Below the pieces are notes generated by a model that was not told the origin of the DNA, searched no databases, and was given only the letters and a program-made list of their open reading frames with translations. Below, one piece after another: positions 34,033 to 42,761 of a stretch of 64,000 nt of DNA. The stretch's first letter is position 1; each line of letters opens with the position of its first letter. This DNA comes from Rhodospirillaceae bacterium (GTDB lineage: Bacteria; Pseudomonadota; Alphaproteobacteria; JAEUKQ01): NCBI GenBank assembly GCA_016722635.1, contig JADKIX010000011.1:186001-250000 (forward strand), in the 5' to 3' direction. The position numbers and the translations under genes were made by a program.

Positions 34033-35582
34033 TTGATATGGAAGTAGTCAACCTTTCCAGGATTCAATTCGCTTTAACCGCGCTATATCATTTTCTGTTT
34101 GTACCGCTGACTTTGGGGCTGTCAATCTTACTTGCTATCATGGAAAGCGTGTATGTCATGACGGGCAAGGAAATTTGGCGGCAGATGACCAAATTCTGGG
34201 GCGTTTTATTTGGCATTAACGTGGCCATGGGTGTTGCCACCGGCATTACCATGGAATTTCAGTTTGGCACCAACTGGGCCTACTATTCCCACTATGTGGG
34301 GGATATTTTTGGCGTGCCGTTGGCGGTTGAAGGATTAATGGCTTTTTTCTTAGAATCTACCTTTATTGGCTTATTTTTCTTTGGTTGGAAACGTTTATCC
34401 AAACGGGGGCACCTAGTTGCGACTTGGCTGATGGCGATTGGCGCTAATTTTTCGGCGCTGTGGATTTTGATTGCCAATGGCTGGATGCAAAATCCGGTAG
34501 GTGCCGCCTTTAACATGGATACGATGCGGATGGAATTGACTTCGTTGTCCGAGGTGTTTTTTAATCCGGTTGCACAAGCTAAATTCGTCCATACCGTCAG
34601 CGCAGGTTATGTGACGGGGGCGATTTTTGTATTGGCGATCAGTTGCTGGTATTTGCTGAAGGGACGCCATACCGAATTTGCCAAACGTTCCTTTACCGTA
34701 GCCGCCAGTTTCGGCCTGGCATCCGCCCTATCGGTTGTGGTGCTCGGCGATGAAAGCGGCTATGTGGCAACCGAACATCAAAAGATGAAGATTGCGGCGA
34801 TTGAGGCGATGTGGGATACGGAGGCGGCGCCTGCCGGATTCACCCTGTTCGGTTGGCCGGATCAAGCCACAGGTAAAACCCATTTTGAAGTGAAAGTGCC
34901 GTGGATACTGGGGTTGATTACGACCCGCTCTTTTGATACAGAACTGCCCGGGATTAACCAGTTGGTGCAGCATGGCGAAAAACGCATTGCCTCAGGCCTG
35001 ATTGCTTACCGTGCGCTGCAAATTTTAAAGCAAGACCGCGGTAATCAAACGGCACTTCAGGATTTTGAAGAACATGGCCAAGATATGGGTTATGCCTTAT
35101 TGCTGCAGCGCTTTTTAAGCGACATCACCACCGCCACCCCCGATCATATTGCGACAGCCGCCAAAACCCTGGTACCGGATGTGCTGGTGATGTTTTGGTC
35201 GTTTCGGGTGATGGTAGGACTGGGGATGTTTTTCATTTTCTTATTCACAGTGGCCTTTTACCTTTCAGCCAAACGGCATTTTCAGCGTCGTTGGTTTTTA
35301 CGCCTGGCCTTCTGCAGCCTACCCTTGCCTTGGATTGCATCGGAACTTGGGTGGATAGTGGCGGAATATGGGCGCCAACCCTGGATTATTGAGGGGATCC
35401 TGCCAACTTTCCTGGGCGCGTCCTCGGTCAGCAGCGGCCAGGTGTGGATCAGTTTAGTTGGGTTTGCCGTGTTTTATACGGCCTTGGCGGTGGTTGATTT
35501 ATTCCTGATGTTTAAATATGTGCGCCTGGGGCCGGATCAAACCCTGGCACCTCCATCCGCCTTGCCTGTCACCCCTAATTAA
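34029..35582 (+). CDS. cydA: Cytochrome bd ubiquinol oxidase subunit I
   Basis: The 517-residue membrane protein has the haem and quinol-site residues of CydA: the haem-b595 His in LYHFLFVPL, KIAAIEAMWDTE (the Lys/Glu quinol residues), the haem-b558 Met in VMVGLGMFF, and the YGRQPWIIEG motif. About nine helices are seen, with a long periplasmic Q-loop (roughly residues 245-390), so this is the L-type (bd-I) subfamily. It oxidises ubiquinol with high-affinity O2 reduction under low oxygen. It belongs to the cydP-A-B-X operon. Confidence 0.97.
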   Translation: MIDMEVVNLSRIQFALTALYHFLFVPLTLGLSILLAIMESVYVMTGKEIWRQMTKFWGVLFGINVAMGVATGITMEFQFGTNWAYYSHYVGDIFGVPLAVEGLMAFFLESTFIGLFFFGWKRLSKRGHLVATWLMAIGANFSALWILIANGWMQNPVGAAFNMDTMRMELTSLSEVFFNPVAQAKFVHTVSAGYVTGAIFVLAISCWYLLKGRHTEFAKRSFTVAASFGLASALSVVVLGDESGYVATEHQKMKIAAIEAMWDTEAAPAGFTLFGWPDQATGKTHFEVKVPWILGLITTRSFDTELPGINQLVQHGEKRIASGLIAYRALQILKQDRGNQTALQDFEEHGQDMGYALLLQRFLSDITTATPDHIATAAKTLVPDVLVMFWSFRVMVGLGMFFIFLFTVAFYLSAKRHFQRRWFLRLAFCSLPLPWIASELGWIVAEYGRQPWIIEGILPTFLGASSVSSGQVWISLVGFAVFYTALAVVDLFLMFKYVRLGPDQTLAPPSALPVTPN

Positions 35583-35592
35583 GGAGGCCATC

Positions 35593-36717
35593 ATGCCGAT
35601 TTTACTCGATTACGAAACCTTGCGCTTGATTTGGTGGGTGTTGCTGGGGGTTTTACTGATCGGCTTTGCCGTGATGGACGGCTTTGATTTGGGGGTAGCA
35701 ACCTTATTGCCTTTTATCGCCAAAAATGATGATGAACGCCGCGTACTACTGAATACCATTGGCCCGGTGTGGGAAGGCAACCAAGTATGGTTTATCTTAG
35801 GCGGCGGCGCACTTTTTGCAGCCTGGCCTGCCGTTTATGCGGTGGCTTTCTCGGGGCTTTATTTGGCGATGCTGGCGGTATTGGGCGCGTTGATTTTACG
35901 CCCGGTTGGCTTCAAATACCGCTCCAAACTGCTGAGCCCCACTTGGCGGAAATGGTGGGACCGGGTGATTTTCCTGGGCGGGTTTTTACCTGCTTTGCTG
36001 TTTGGCGTTGCCACGGGCAATGTGCTACTGGGGCTGCCTTTCCGTTTTGACGGCGATATGCGCTTAAGTCTGGAGGGCGGGTTATTCTCTCTTTTAACCC
36101 CGCTTCCCCTGGTTGCAGGGTTGATTAGCGTTGGCATGCTGGTCATGCATGGGGCGGCCTTTTTACAATTTAAAACCACCGGAATTGTCCGCAATCGCGC
36201 CGCCAAGGCAGGCCAATGGGCAGCCATCCTCAGCGCCTTGCTGTTTACGGCAACGGGACTATGGATGCTGTCGGGATATTGGGGATTGGATGGGTATCAA
36301 ATTACCCAGGCGATTGACCCACAGGCAGCCTCGAACCCTCTTGCCAAAACAGTGGGACGGGAAATGGGCGCTTGGCTGGGTAATTATCAATTACATCCTT
36401 GGATGATGGCTGCACCCATAGTGGGGATTTTAGGGTCACTGTTGGCAGCTATGGCCTTGTGGCGGCGCTTCGTGTGGCTGGGTTTTATCTGCAGTGGCTT
36501 AGCTATTGCGGGCATTATCGGCACCGTGGGGCTTAGTATGTTCCCCTTTATCCTGCCATCCTCACTTGACCCAGCCTCTAGCCTGTTGGTATGGGATGCC
36601 TCTTCCTCGCATTTGACCTTGTGGTGGATGCTGATTGCGGTGGTGGTGTTTTTACCAATCGTCCTGACCTATACCGCCTGGGTATTCCGCGTGCTGCGTG
36701 GGCCGGTGACGATTTAA
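35593..36717 (+). CDS. cydB: Cytochrome bd ubiquinol oxidase subunit II
   Basis: The 374-residue membrane protein has the CydB signature GFAVMDGFDLGVATLLPFIA, GPVWEGNQVWFILGGGALFA, and eight or nine helices. It is the structural partner of CydA. AAGGAGG lies just before the ATG at 35593, ten bases after the cydA stop; the frame extending back into cydA is not real. The next gene is cydX. Confidence 0.97.
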   Translation: MPILLDYETLRLIWWVLLGVLLIGFAVMDGFDLGVATLLPFIAKNDDERRVLLNTIGPVWEGNQVWFILGGGALFAAWPAVYAVAFSGLYLAMLAVLGALILRPVGFKYRSKLLSPTWRKWWDRVIFLGGFLPALLFGVATGNVLLGLPFRFDGDMRLSLEGGLFSLLTPLPLVAGLISVGMLVMHGAAFLQFKTTGIVRNRAAKAGQWAAILSALLFTATGLWMLSGYWGLDGYQITQAIDPQAASNPLAKTVGREMGAWLGNYQLHPWMMAAPIVGILGSLLAAMALWRRFVWLGFICSGLAIAGIIGTVGLSMFPFILPSSLDPASSLLVWDASSSHLTLWWMLIAVVVFLPIVLTYTAWVFRVLRGPVTI

Positions 36718-36790
36718 CATATCCGCGAGGATGACAAGGGATCATATTAATCAAGACAACGGTTTTACAAAGTTATAAAAGGAGGCACCC

Positions 36791-36940
36791 ATGTGGTATT
36801 TTAGCTGGATTTTAGGACTGGGCCTGGCCTGCAGCTTTTCCATCCTGAACGCCATGTGGCTGGAAATGAAAGCCTATAGGGACATTGAGGAGGAACAAGA
36901 AAAGCAGAAAGAGGGTAGTTCTATTTTTCTGCAGCCCTAG
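36791..36940 (+). CDS. cydX: Cytochrome bd small subunit CydX
   Basis: This 49-codon gene begins MWYFSWILGLGLACSFSILN and continues AMWLEMKAYRDIEEE. The MWYFSWILGxGLA start is diagnostic of CydX/CbdX, a single-helix subunit that stabilises the haem centres. AAAGGAGG lies just upstream of the ATG. It follows cydB by 73 bases. Confidence 0.95.
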   Translation: MWYFSWILGLGLACSFSILNAMWLEMKAYRDIEEEQEKQKEGSSIFLQP

Positions 36941-36966
36941 GCTCATTTAACCATTTAAAGGAAAAC

Positions 36967-37362
36967 ATGAGTTCATATGAAGTACAACCTGAAGAGCTAG
37001 AGCATTTGTCCTTTCCAGATGCTCAAATTTTACAGCAAAAATTTTCAGACAGTCCATCTCTGCGCCAATTGATCATTCATTTGGATGGCTCTTATCTTAA
37101 CAGCGGCAATCAAAAAGGTCAGCTTGGTAAAGGCTATCTGAAACTATATGACTGGCATCAGGTAATTGTGCATAGCTATGATCACCGTGCTCATAAATGG
37201 CTTCTAGTTCCTTCATTATCCAAATATCTCTTGAAAAATATTTGTGAATTTATCATAAACCAGAAACTTATCACTTTTCGTGGTTTTTGTCCAACAACAG
37301 GTCTTTGGACAGAGTGGGTATTCTGGGAAACCAAAATCTCAGGAATTTTCGATAAAAATTAA
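36967..37362 (+). CDS. Small soluble protein, immunity-protein-like, unknown
   Basis: The 131-residue protein has no signal peptide or membrane helix. The middle reads SPSLRQLIIHLDGSYLNSGN and then GKGYLKLYDWHQVIVHSY, a strand-turn-strand pattern I associate with small orphan immunity-like or uncharacterised beta-rich proteins; this is pattern recall, not a named match. The gene is visibly more AT-rich than the cyd genes. AAAGG lies close before the ATG. It follows cydX by 26 bases, so it might be read through, but its content suggests acquisition. No toxin gene is next to it. Confidence 0.55.
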   Translation: MSSYEVQPEELEHLSFPDAQILQQKFSDSPSLRQLIIHLDGSYLNSGNQKGQLGKGYLKLYDWHQVIVHSYDHRAHKWLLVPSLSKYLLKNICEFIINQKLITFRGFCPTTGLWTEWVFWETKISGIFDKN

Positions 37363-37542
37363 CCGGGCAATAATGCACACCTTAAGGCACCATTCAATTC
37401 TATAAAAATTTCCTTTCCTTTGTGGTTATTTTCTTTACCCCATTGAGTTTCGATAAATTTCCTTGTAATTTCTGATATATCCTAGTATTTAAATGGGTAT
37501 TCCGGGTTTTTGATATACAAAGCAATAAGAAAGGGAAAGATT

Positions 37543-37884
37543 ATGCGGATTATTGGGGCGTTGATCGCATTTATTACCGCCATTGTCGGCACAGTAAAGG
37601 GGTTGATTTGGTTAATTAATTACATTATTGACGGCTTTCCAGCTGTTCATTTCTCGGTTTGGGTGTTGCCGGTCGCTTGTTTGGTTTCCGTTTATCTGGC
37701 CATCAAAACATTTGGCGAGTCAGCCAAAACCTTCGCCAGCCTGCTGGTCGTCGTCAGCGGCGGGGCCGCGGCCTATTTGTATTTTGGTTTGGCCGTCAGC
37801 TATGGCATCAGTTATTTGTTAACCATTATCCTGGTTGGAGGCATCCTGGCCTTGTTGGGCGCCTTACAGGAATCCAAGTACTAA
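37543..37884 (+). CDS. Small hydrophobic membrane protein, unknown
   Basis: The 113-residue protein has about four hydrophobic helices (residues 3-25, 33-52, 60-80 and 88-108) and few charged residues. No family is recognised. The ATG at 37543 has GAAAGGGAAAG upstream; a longer frame starting 11 codons earlier has no such site. A strong terminator at 37906-37942 follows. It is convergent with ftsY. Confidence 0.6.
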   Translation: MRIIGALIAFITAIVGTVKGLIWLINYIIDGFPAVHFSVWVLPVACLVSVYLAIKTFGESAKTFASLLVVVSGGAAAYLYFGLAVSYGISYLLTIILVGGILALLGALQESKY

Positions 37885-37905
37885 TTCCTGCGCTTTAAGT
37901 TAAAG

Positions 37906-37942
37906 AAAACCCTGGTTTCTTGCAAAAGAACCGGGGTTTTTT
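37906..37942. terminator. Bidirectional terminator between the membrane protein gene and ftsY
   Basis: AAAACCC-T-GGTT-T-CTT and AAG-AACC-G-GGGTTTT form a long stem with one wobble and one bulge; T-runs lie on both sides, so it works for the plus-strand gene and for the minus-strand ftsY. Confidence 0.85.
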
Positions 37943-37982
37943 ATTGCCACCTGTTGAATGAGCGGGCTTGAAAGGGCACGGA

Positions 37983-38936
37983 TCAGTCCTCAACTTCCTC
38001 AAGCCCCATCAGGGAATTGGCAAAATTCTTCGCCTCAAACGGCCGCAAATCGTCAATGGTCTCACCCACGCCAATCGCATAAATGGGCAAGCGGAATTTT
38101 TCGGCCAAGGCCACCACCACCCCACCCCGGGCGGTGCCATCCAGCTTGGTCACCACCAATCCGGTTAAGGGAACAATGGATTTAAAAGTTTCCACCTGGG
38201 TGACCGCATTTTGACCGATGGTAGCATCCAGCACTAAAATAGTTTGGTGGGGGGCTTGCGGATCAATTTTTTTCAAGACACGGATGATTTTCTGCAGCTC
38301 CGCCATCAAATCAGCTTTGTTATGCAAGCGCCCGGCGGTATCGATCAGCAACACATCATCTTTCTGCATTTTGGCTTTAGTCAGGGCATCAAACGCCAAC
38401 CCCGCAGCATCGCTGCTGCCAGCCATCGGCGTGATGATCGCAACACCCGCGCGCTGGCTCCACACTGTCAATTGTTCAATCGCCGCGGCGCGGAACGTAT
38501 CACCCGCCGCCATTAAAACCTTTTTCCCGTCTTCCTTAAATTGCGCCGCCAATTTGCCGATGGTCGTGGTTTTACCGCTGCCATTCACCCCGATCACCAG
38601 GATCACATTGGGGTGATGTTCGGCCAAAGGCAAGGTTTGAGCCACGGGTTCTAAAATCTTGGCCACCTCATTTGCTAGAAACTCGCGAACCTCAGTGGCA
38701 TCAACCGCTTTATCGAATTTATACCGCTCCAAATCCTGCACCAGACGAGCGGCCAATTGCGGCCCCAAATCGGCAGCAATCAATGTTTCTTCAATATCTT
38801 GGAGGGAGGCCGCATCAAGTGGACGTTTGCCCGTGAAAACACCAGAAATGCCGTCAACCAAACGCGTGGAGGTGCGGCGCAACCCCTTGCCAAGCCTTCG
38901 GAACCATCCCAGGCGTTTGCCAATTTCTTTTTTCAT
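37983..38936 (-). CDS. ftsY: Signal recognition particle receptor FtsY
   Basis: The 317-residue GTPase has a helical N domain and a G domain with GVNGSGKTTTIGKLA (P-loop), DTFRAAAIEQL, LIDTAGRLHNKADLM, TKLDGTARGG and a C-terminal GVGETIDDLRPF. It docks ribosome-SRP complexes at the membrane. There is no long acidic A domain, as in many Alphaproteobacteria. The ATG at 38936 overlaps the mtaB stop as ATGA, so the pair forms an operon. Confidence 0.96.
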   Translation of the reverse strand: MKKEIGKRLGWFRRLGKGLRRTSTRLVDGISGVFTGKRPLDAASLQDIEETLIAADLGPQLAARLVQDLERYKFDKAVDATEVREFLANEVAKILEPVAQTLPLAEHHPNVILVIGVNGSGKTTTIGKLAAQFKEDGKKVLMAAGDTFRAAAIEQLTVWSQRAGVAIITPMAGSSDAAGLAFDALTKAKMQKDDVLLIDTAGRLHNKADLMAELQKIIRVLKKIDPQAPHQTILVLDATIGQNAVTQVETFKSIVPLTGLVVTKLDGTARGGVVVALAEKFRLPIYAIGVGETIDDLRPFEAKNFANSLMGLEEVED

Positions 38937-40249
38937 GCGGCATGCCCTTGGATATCCGCCAGCAAATTGGTAGGTTGCCAACCGGTGGCGGTGGCTTGCA
39001 CAATGCTGCCGATTTTGGCGGGCATGCTTAACCGCACCGGGGCGAAATGTTGGCTGTGGCCGGTTGCATAATCACTTTCGGTTTTTTCAACCAATATCTG
39101 TTGGATTTTGCCCTGTTGGCTTTGGAAGAATAATTGCCGCTGTAGGTCCCCCATTTCCCGCAAACGCCCTGCCCGTTCCCGCCGCACCTCAACCGGTACT
39201 TGCGGCATTTTAGCAGCTGGCGTTCCCGTACGCGAGGAATAAGGGAACACATGCAGGAAACTGATGCCGCATTCCTGCACATGGCGCAGGCTGTTTTGGA
39301 ACATCGCCTCATCCTCGGTTGGGAATCCGGCAATGATATCCGCCCCCAAGGCGATATCGGATCGCATGCCGCGCAAATCATCACACAGTTTCACGGCCTG
39401 TTCGGCGGAATGGCGGCGTTTCATGCGCTTTAAAATCATGGTGTCGCCCGCCTGCAGGCTTAAATGCAGATGGGGCATCAGCCGGGGTTCGCTTTTCACC
39501 GCTTCCCATAAGGCCGAATCCATTTCAATCGGGTCGATCGAGGATAAGCGCAGGCGCTTGAGTTCCGGCACCTGCCGCAAAATCTGTTGGGTCAGCTCGC
39601 CCAAGGTCAATGGGTTGGCCAAATCTGGGCCGTAGGAGGTGATGTCAACCCCCGTCAATACCACTTCCCCGACCCCCGCTTCCATTAAATGCTGGATTTG
39701 GTGGATGATCTGATCCGCGGGCGTGCTGCGGCTGTTGCCGCGGGCATAGGGAATGATGCAGAAGGTGCAGCGGTGATCGCAGCCCTGCTGAATTTGCAGG
39801 AAGGCACGGGTGCGCTGGTCAACCCCGCTCAGCAGATGATGGGCGGTTTCCCGCACCTCCATGATGTTTTGAACAGCGACCGGGGTTGGTGTCACGGGCA
39901 ATTCTTGAAGTTTTACCCCTACAAACTCAGCCAACCGGATGGGATCCAGTTTCTCGCGGTTGCCAAAAACGCCGTTCACCTCGGGCATGTTGGCATAATC
40001 ACCCGGGTGCAATTGGGCGGCACATCCCGTCACCAATATTTTGGCGGCTGGATTTTCCCGGCGCAATTTGCGGATGCTTTGTTTGACCTGGCGTTCGGCC
40101 TCGCCCGTCACCGCGCAGCTGTTGATCACAATGACATCATCAGCGGGCAGCTTGCTTAAATGCTGGCGCATGACACCCGATTCATAACTGTTTAAACGAC
40201 AGCCAAAGGTAACAATTTTCGGCTCGGCCACAATATCCTCGCTTTTCAT
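38933..40249 (-). CDS. mtaB: tRNA (N6-L-threonylcarbamoyladenosine-C2)-methylthiotransferase
   Basis: The 438-residue protein has the N-terminal methylthiotransferase cysteines (FGCRLNSYES, INSCAVTGEAER and LVTGCAAQLH), the radical SAM cluster CDHRCTFCIIPYARG, and a C-terminal TRAM-like region. FGCRLNSYES places it with MtaB, which makes ms2t6A at tRNA position 37, rather than MiaB or RimO. It is upstream of and overlaps ftsY, a linkage common in Alphaproteobacteria. Confidence 0.92.
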   Translation of the reverse strand: MKSEDIVAEPKIVTFGCRLNSYESGVMRQHLSKLPADDVIVINSCAVTGEAERQVKQSIRKLRRENPAAKILVTGCAAQLHPGDYANMPEVNGVFGNREKLDPIRLAEFVGVKLQELPVTPTPVAVQNIMEVRETAHHLLSGVDQRTRAFLQIQQGCDHRCTFCIIPYARGNSRSTPADQIIHQIQHLMEAGVGEVVLTGVDITSYGPDLANPLTLGELTQQILRQVPELKRLRLSSIDPIEMDSALWEAVKSEPRLMPHLHLSLQAGDTMILKRMKRRHSAEQAVKLCDDLRGMRSDIALGADIIAGFPTEDEAMFQNSLRHVQECGISFLHVFPYSSRTGTPAAKMPQVPVEVRRERAGRLREMGDLQRQLFFQSQQGKIQQILVEKTESDYATGHSQHFAPVRLSMPAKIGSIVQATATGWQPTNLLADIQGHAA

Positions 40250-40567
40250 AAGCTTTCATATATACGCAAGCTTTTGACAGTTGTTAAGTTTTTTGTTGGT
40301 CTTTTCTTTTATTTGTTTGTGCTATTGGCTGTGGCATAATTTTGCCTTAATTTTATCTTACCATAAACTTCAAAAAATAACCCGGTATCACCTATGATCC
40401 ATCAATTGACAGAAATTACATGGCTGATGAAATGCCAGTTTGGTCATGGACACAGCTATTTTTCCGGCCAAATTTGCAACTAACGGAGAAAAAAAACTGT
40501 TTTTCCCAGGATATTTTCCTATGATGAAAAGTGTTTAAAAAAAGATCATTTTATTTGCCAGGATTAG
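40250..40567. other. Divergent intergenic region mtaB/rlmH
   Basis: This 318-base AT-rich region holds no gene I can support. It must carry divergent promoters. Two TTGACA hexamers occur on the plus strand (near 40275 and 40407), but neither has a good -10 box at 16-18 bases. Confidence 0.5.
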
Positions 40568-41041
40568 ATGACCCAGATTCACATCTTCAGCGTCGGAAAG
40601 TGGAAAAAAGGCCCGGAAAAGGACTTATATGACCATTTTCATGCCCGTATGAAATGGCAGATAGTATTACATCAGATGGATGACAAGGCTGCTTCTTTCC
40701 TAACGCCTGATCAGGTGAGGGACAACCAGGCGGAAAAATTGTTGCCTTTACTTGCCAAAACCCCGCTTGCTTACCGGATTGCCTTGGATGAAAAAGGCCA
40801 ACAGCTATCTAGCCTGCAACTGGCTGGGCAATTCCAGCAATGCTTCAACCAATCCTTGATCCCCACTTTTTTAATTGGTGGTGATCACGGCTTACGGCAC
40901 GATATCGTTAAAAACGCCCATTTAACTTTATCTTTCGGCAAAGTGACATGGCCACATTTATTGGTGTTGGGGTTGCTTTCCGAACAGCTGTACCGGACGC
41001 AGCAAATTTTGGCCGGTCATCCCTATCACCGCTCAAGCTAG
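40568..41041 (+). CDS. rlmH: 23S rRNA (pseudouridine1915-N3)-methyltransferase
   Basis: The 157-residue SPOUT methyltransferase has a trefoil-knot C-terminus: FLIGGDHGLRHDI, LSFGKVTWPHLLVLGLLSEQ and LYRTQQILAGHPYHRS. It methylates pseudouridine 1915 in helix 69 of 23S rRNA. HPYHR near the end is the family hallmark. It begins a same-strand run with gpmI, the EnvC-like gene and the ctpA genes, as in many Alphaproteobacteria. Confidence 0.95.
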   Translation: MTQIHIFSVGKWKKGPEKDLYDHFHARMKWQIVLHQMDDKAASFLTPDQVRDNQAEKLLPLLAKTPLAYRIALDEKGQQLSSLQLAGQFQQCFNQSLIPTFLIGGDHGLRHDIVKNAHLTLSFGKVTWPHLLVLGLLSEQLYRTQQILAGHPYHRSS

Positions 41042-41114
41042 ATGATTTTGTTCCTGTTTTCATTTCAGCAATTTTGCTGTATATAATTGGGGACATTTTT
41101 TTGAAAGAACCCGC

Positions 41115-42692
41115 ATGCCTAAAATAACTTTTAATACCGTCAAAAATATGATGAAAACCCAGTCCCTACAGCGCCGCCCAGTAGTTTTATGCATTTTGGA
41201 CGGCTGGGGATACCGGGAGGAGCGGACCGATAACGCTGTTTTACAAGCGAACGCACCGAATTGGCGGCAAATCATTGAAAAATACCCGCATGCCTTGGTC
41301 GAAGCTTCGGAATTATATGTAGGCTTGCCGGAGGGGCAGATGGGAAATTCAGAAGTTGGCCATATGAATATGGGGGCAGGCCGGGTCATCATGCAGGATT
41401 TGCCAAAAATAAATCAAGCAGTACGCGATGGCAGCTTGCCTAGAAACCCTGTTTTACAACAATTCATTGAAAACCTGCGCCAAAACGGTGGAACTTGCCA
41501 TTTGATGGGCTTGGTCTCACCGGGCGGCATCCATTCCCACCAAGACCAATTGGCGGCTTTGGCGCAAATCATCAGCCACGCTGGTATTCCTATTGCTTTT
41601 CATGCCTTTCTCGACGGGCGCGATACCCCTCCCAAAAGCGCCCAGGAATTTATGCAGCAATTAATTGCCGTCACTCAATCATTGCATTCTTTCCGGATCG
41701 CCACCATTGGCGGGCGGTACTATGCCATGGACCGCGACAAAAGGTGGGAGCGCATTAATCTGGCCTATGAATGCATGGTCAATGCCCAAGGACAACGGGC
41801 CGACCATTGGTTGACAGCCATTGAAGAGGCGTACAAGCGTGGTGAAAGCGACGAATTTGTTAAACCGACCGTGCTTGCAGGCTATGAGGGCATGAAAGAC
41901 GGCGATGGCGTGTTGATGGGCAATTTTCGATCCGACCGCGTCCGGCAAATATTAGCGGCCCTCCTGGACAAGAACTTCAAGGCTTTCCCGCGCTCACGCC
42001 AAATCCGTTTTACGACCGCCTTAGGCATGACCGAATATTCGGAGGAATTAGCCCAAATGATGTCCTGTCTTTTCCCTAGTGAACCTTTGGTCAATACGTT
42101 GGGGGAAGTGGTTGCCAAAGCTGGCTTAAAACAGCTGCGTATTGCCGAAACGGAAAAATACCCGCATGTCACTTTCTTTTTTAACGGTGGCGAGGAAAAG
42201 TTATTCAAGGGGGAGGAACGGATTTTAATCCCCTCTCCCAAAGTGGCCACCTATGATTTGCAGCCGGAGATGTCAGCCTATGAAGTGACAAACAGGTTGG
42301 TGGAGGCTATTGAAAGTAAAAAGTTTGATTTTTTGGTCGTCAATTATGCCAATACCGATATGGTCGGCCATTCCGGCAATTTGGCTGCCACCATTTTAGC
42401 AGTGGAGGCCGTTGACCGCTGTTTGGGGCGGATCAAAACCGCGATTGAAAAATTAAACGGCGCCATGCTAATCACCGCCGATCACGGCAACGCAGAAATG
42501 ATGAGCGATACCAAGACTGGCCAACCCCATACGGCCCATACGTTAAATCCGGTGCCGGTCGTTTTAATCCATTCCCAACCAAAATTGCAATTACATCATG
42601 GAAAATTGGCAGACATTGCCCCTACTTTATTACAAATTTTGGGTTTACCCCAACCCGTGGAGATGAAAGGGCAATCCCTTATTGACCCATAA
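41115..42692 (+). CDS. gpmI: Phosphoglycerate mutase, cofactor-independent
   Basis: The 525-residue protein has the alkaline-phosphatase-like catalytic domain of iPGM: LCILDGWGYRE with the first metal ligand, GNSEVGHMNMGAGR with the nucleophilic Ser, HAFLDGRDTPPKSA, and VNYANTDMVGHSG and TADHGNAEMM metal motifs. It converts 3- to 2-phosphoglycerate with Mn2+. The first 15 residues before RRPVVLCILDGWG are longer than usual, so an internal ATG could be the start. Confidence 0.96.
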   Translation: MPKITFNTVKNMMKTQSLQRRPVVLCILDGWGYREERTDNAVLQANAPNWRQIIEKYPHALVEASELYVGLPEGQMGNSEVGHMNMGAGRVIMQDLPKINQAVRDGSLPRNPVLQQFIENLRQNGGTCHLMGLVSPGGIHSHQDQLAALAQIISHAGIPIAFHAFLDGRDTPPKSAQEFMQQLIAVTQSLHSFRIATIGGRYYAMDRDKRWERINLAYECMVNAQGQRADHWLTAIEEAYKRGESDEFVKPTVLAGYEGMKDGDGVLMGNFRSDRVRQILAALLDKNFKAFPRSRQIRFTTALGMTEYSEELAQMMSCLFPSEPLVNTLGEVVAKAGLKQLRIAETEKYPHVTFFFNGGEEKLFKGEERILIPSPKVATYDLQPEMSAYEVTNRLVEAIESKKFDFLVVNYANTDMVGHSGNLAATILAVEAVDRCLGRIKTAIEKLNGAMLITADHGNAEMMSDTKTGQPHTAHTLNPVPVVLIHSQPKLQLHHGKLADIAPTLLQILGLPQPVEMKGQSLIDP

Positions 42693-42761
42693 ACCAAACA
42701 TCACTGTTTTACTACCAAGGACACGTAAATTCATGATGCGCCATCACCCTAAGGTTTATCC

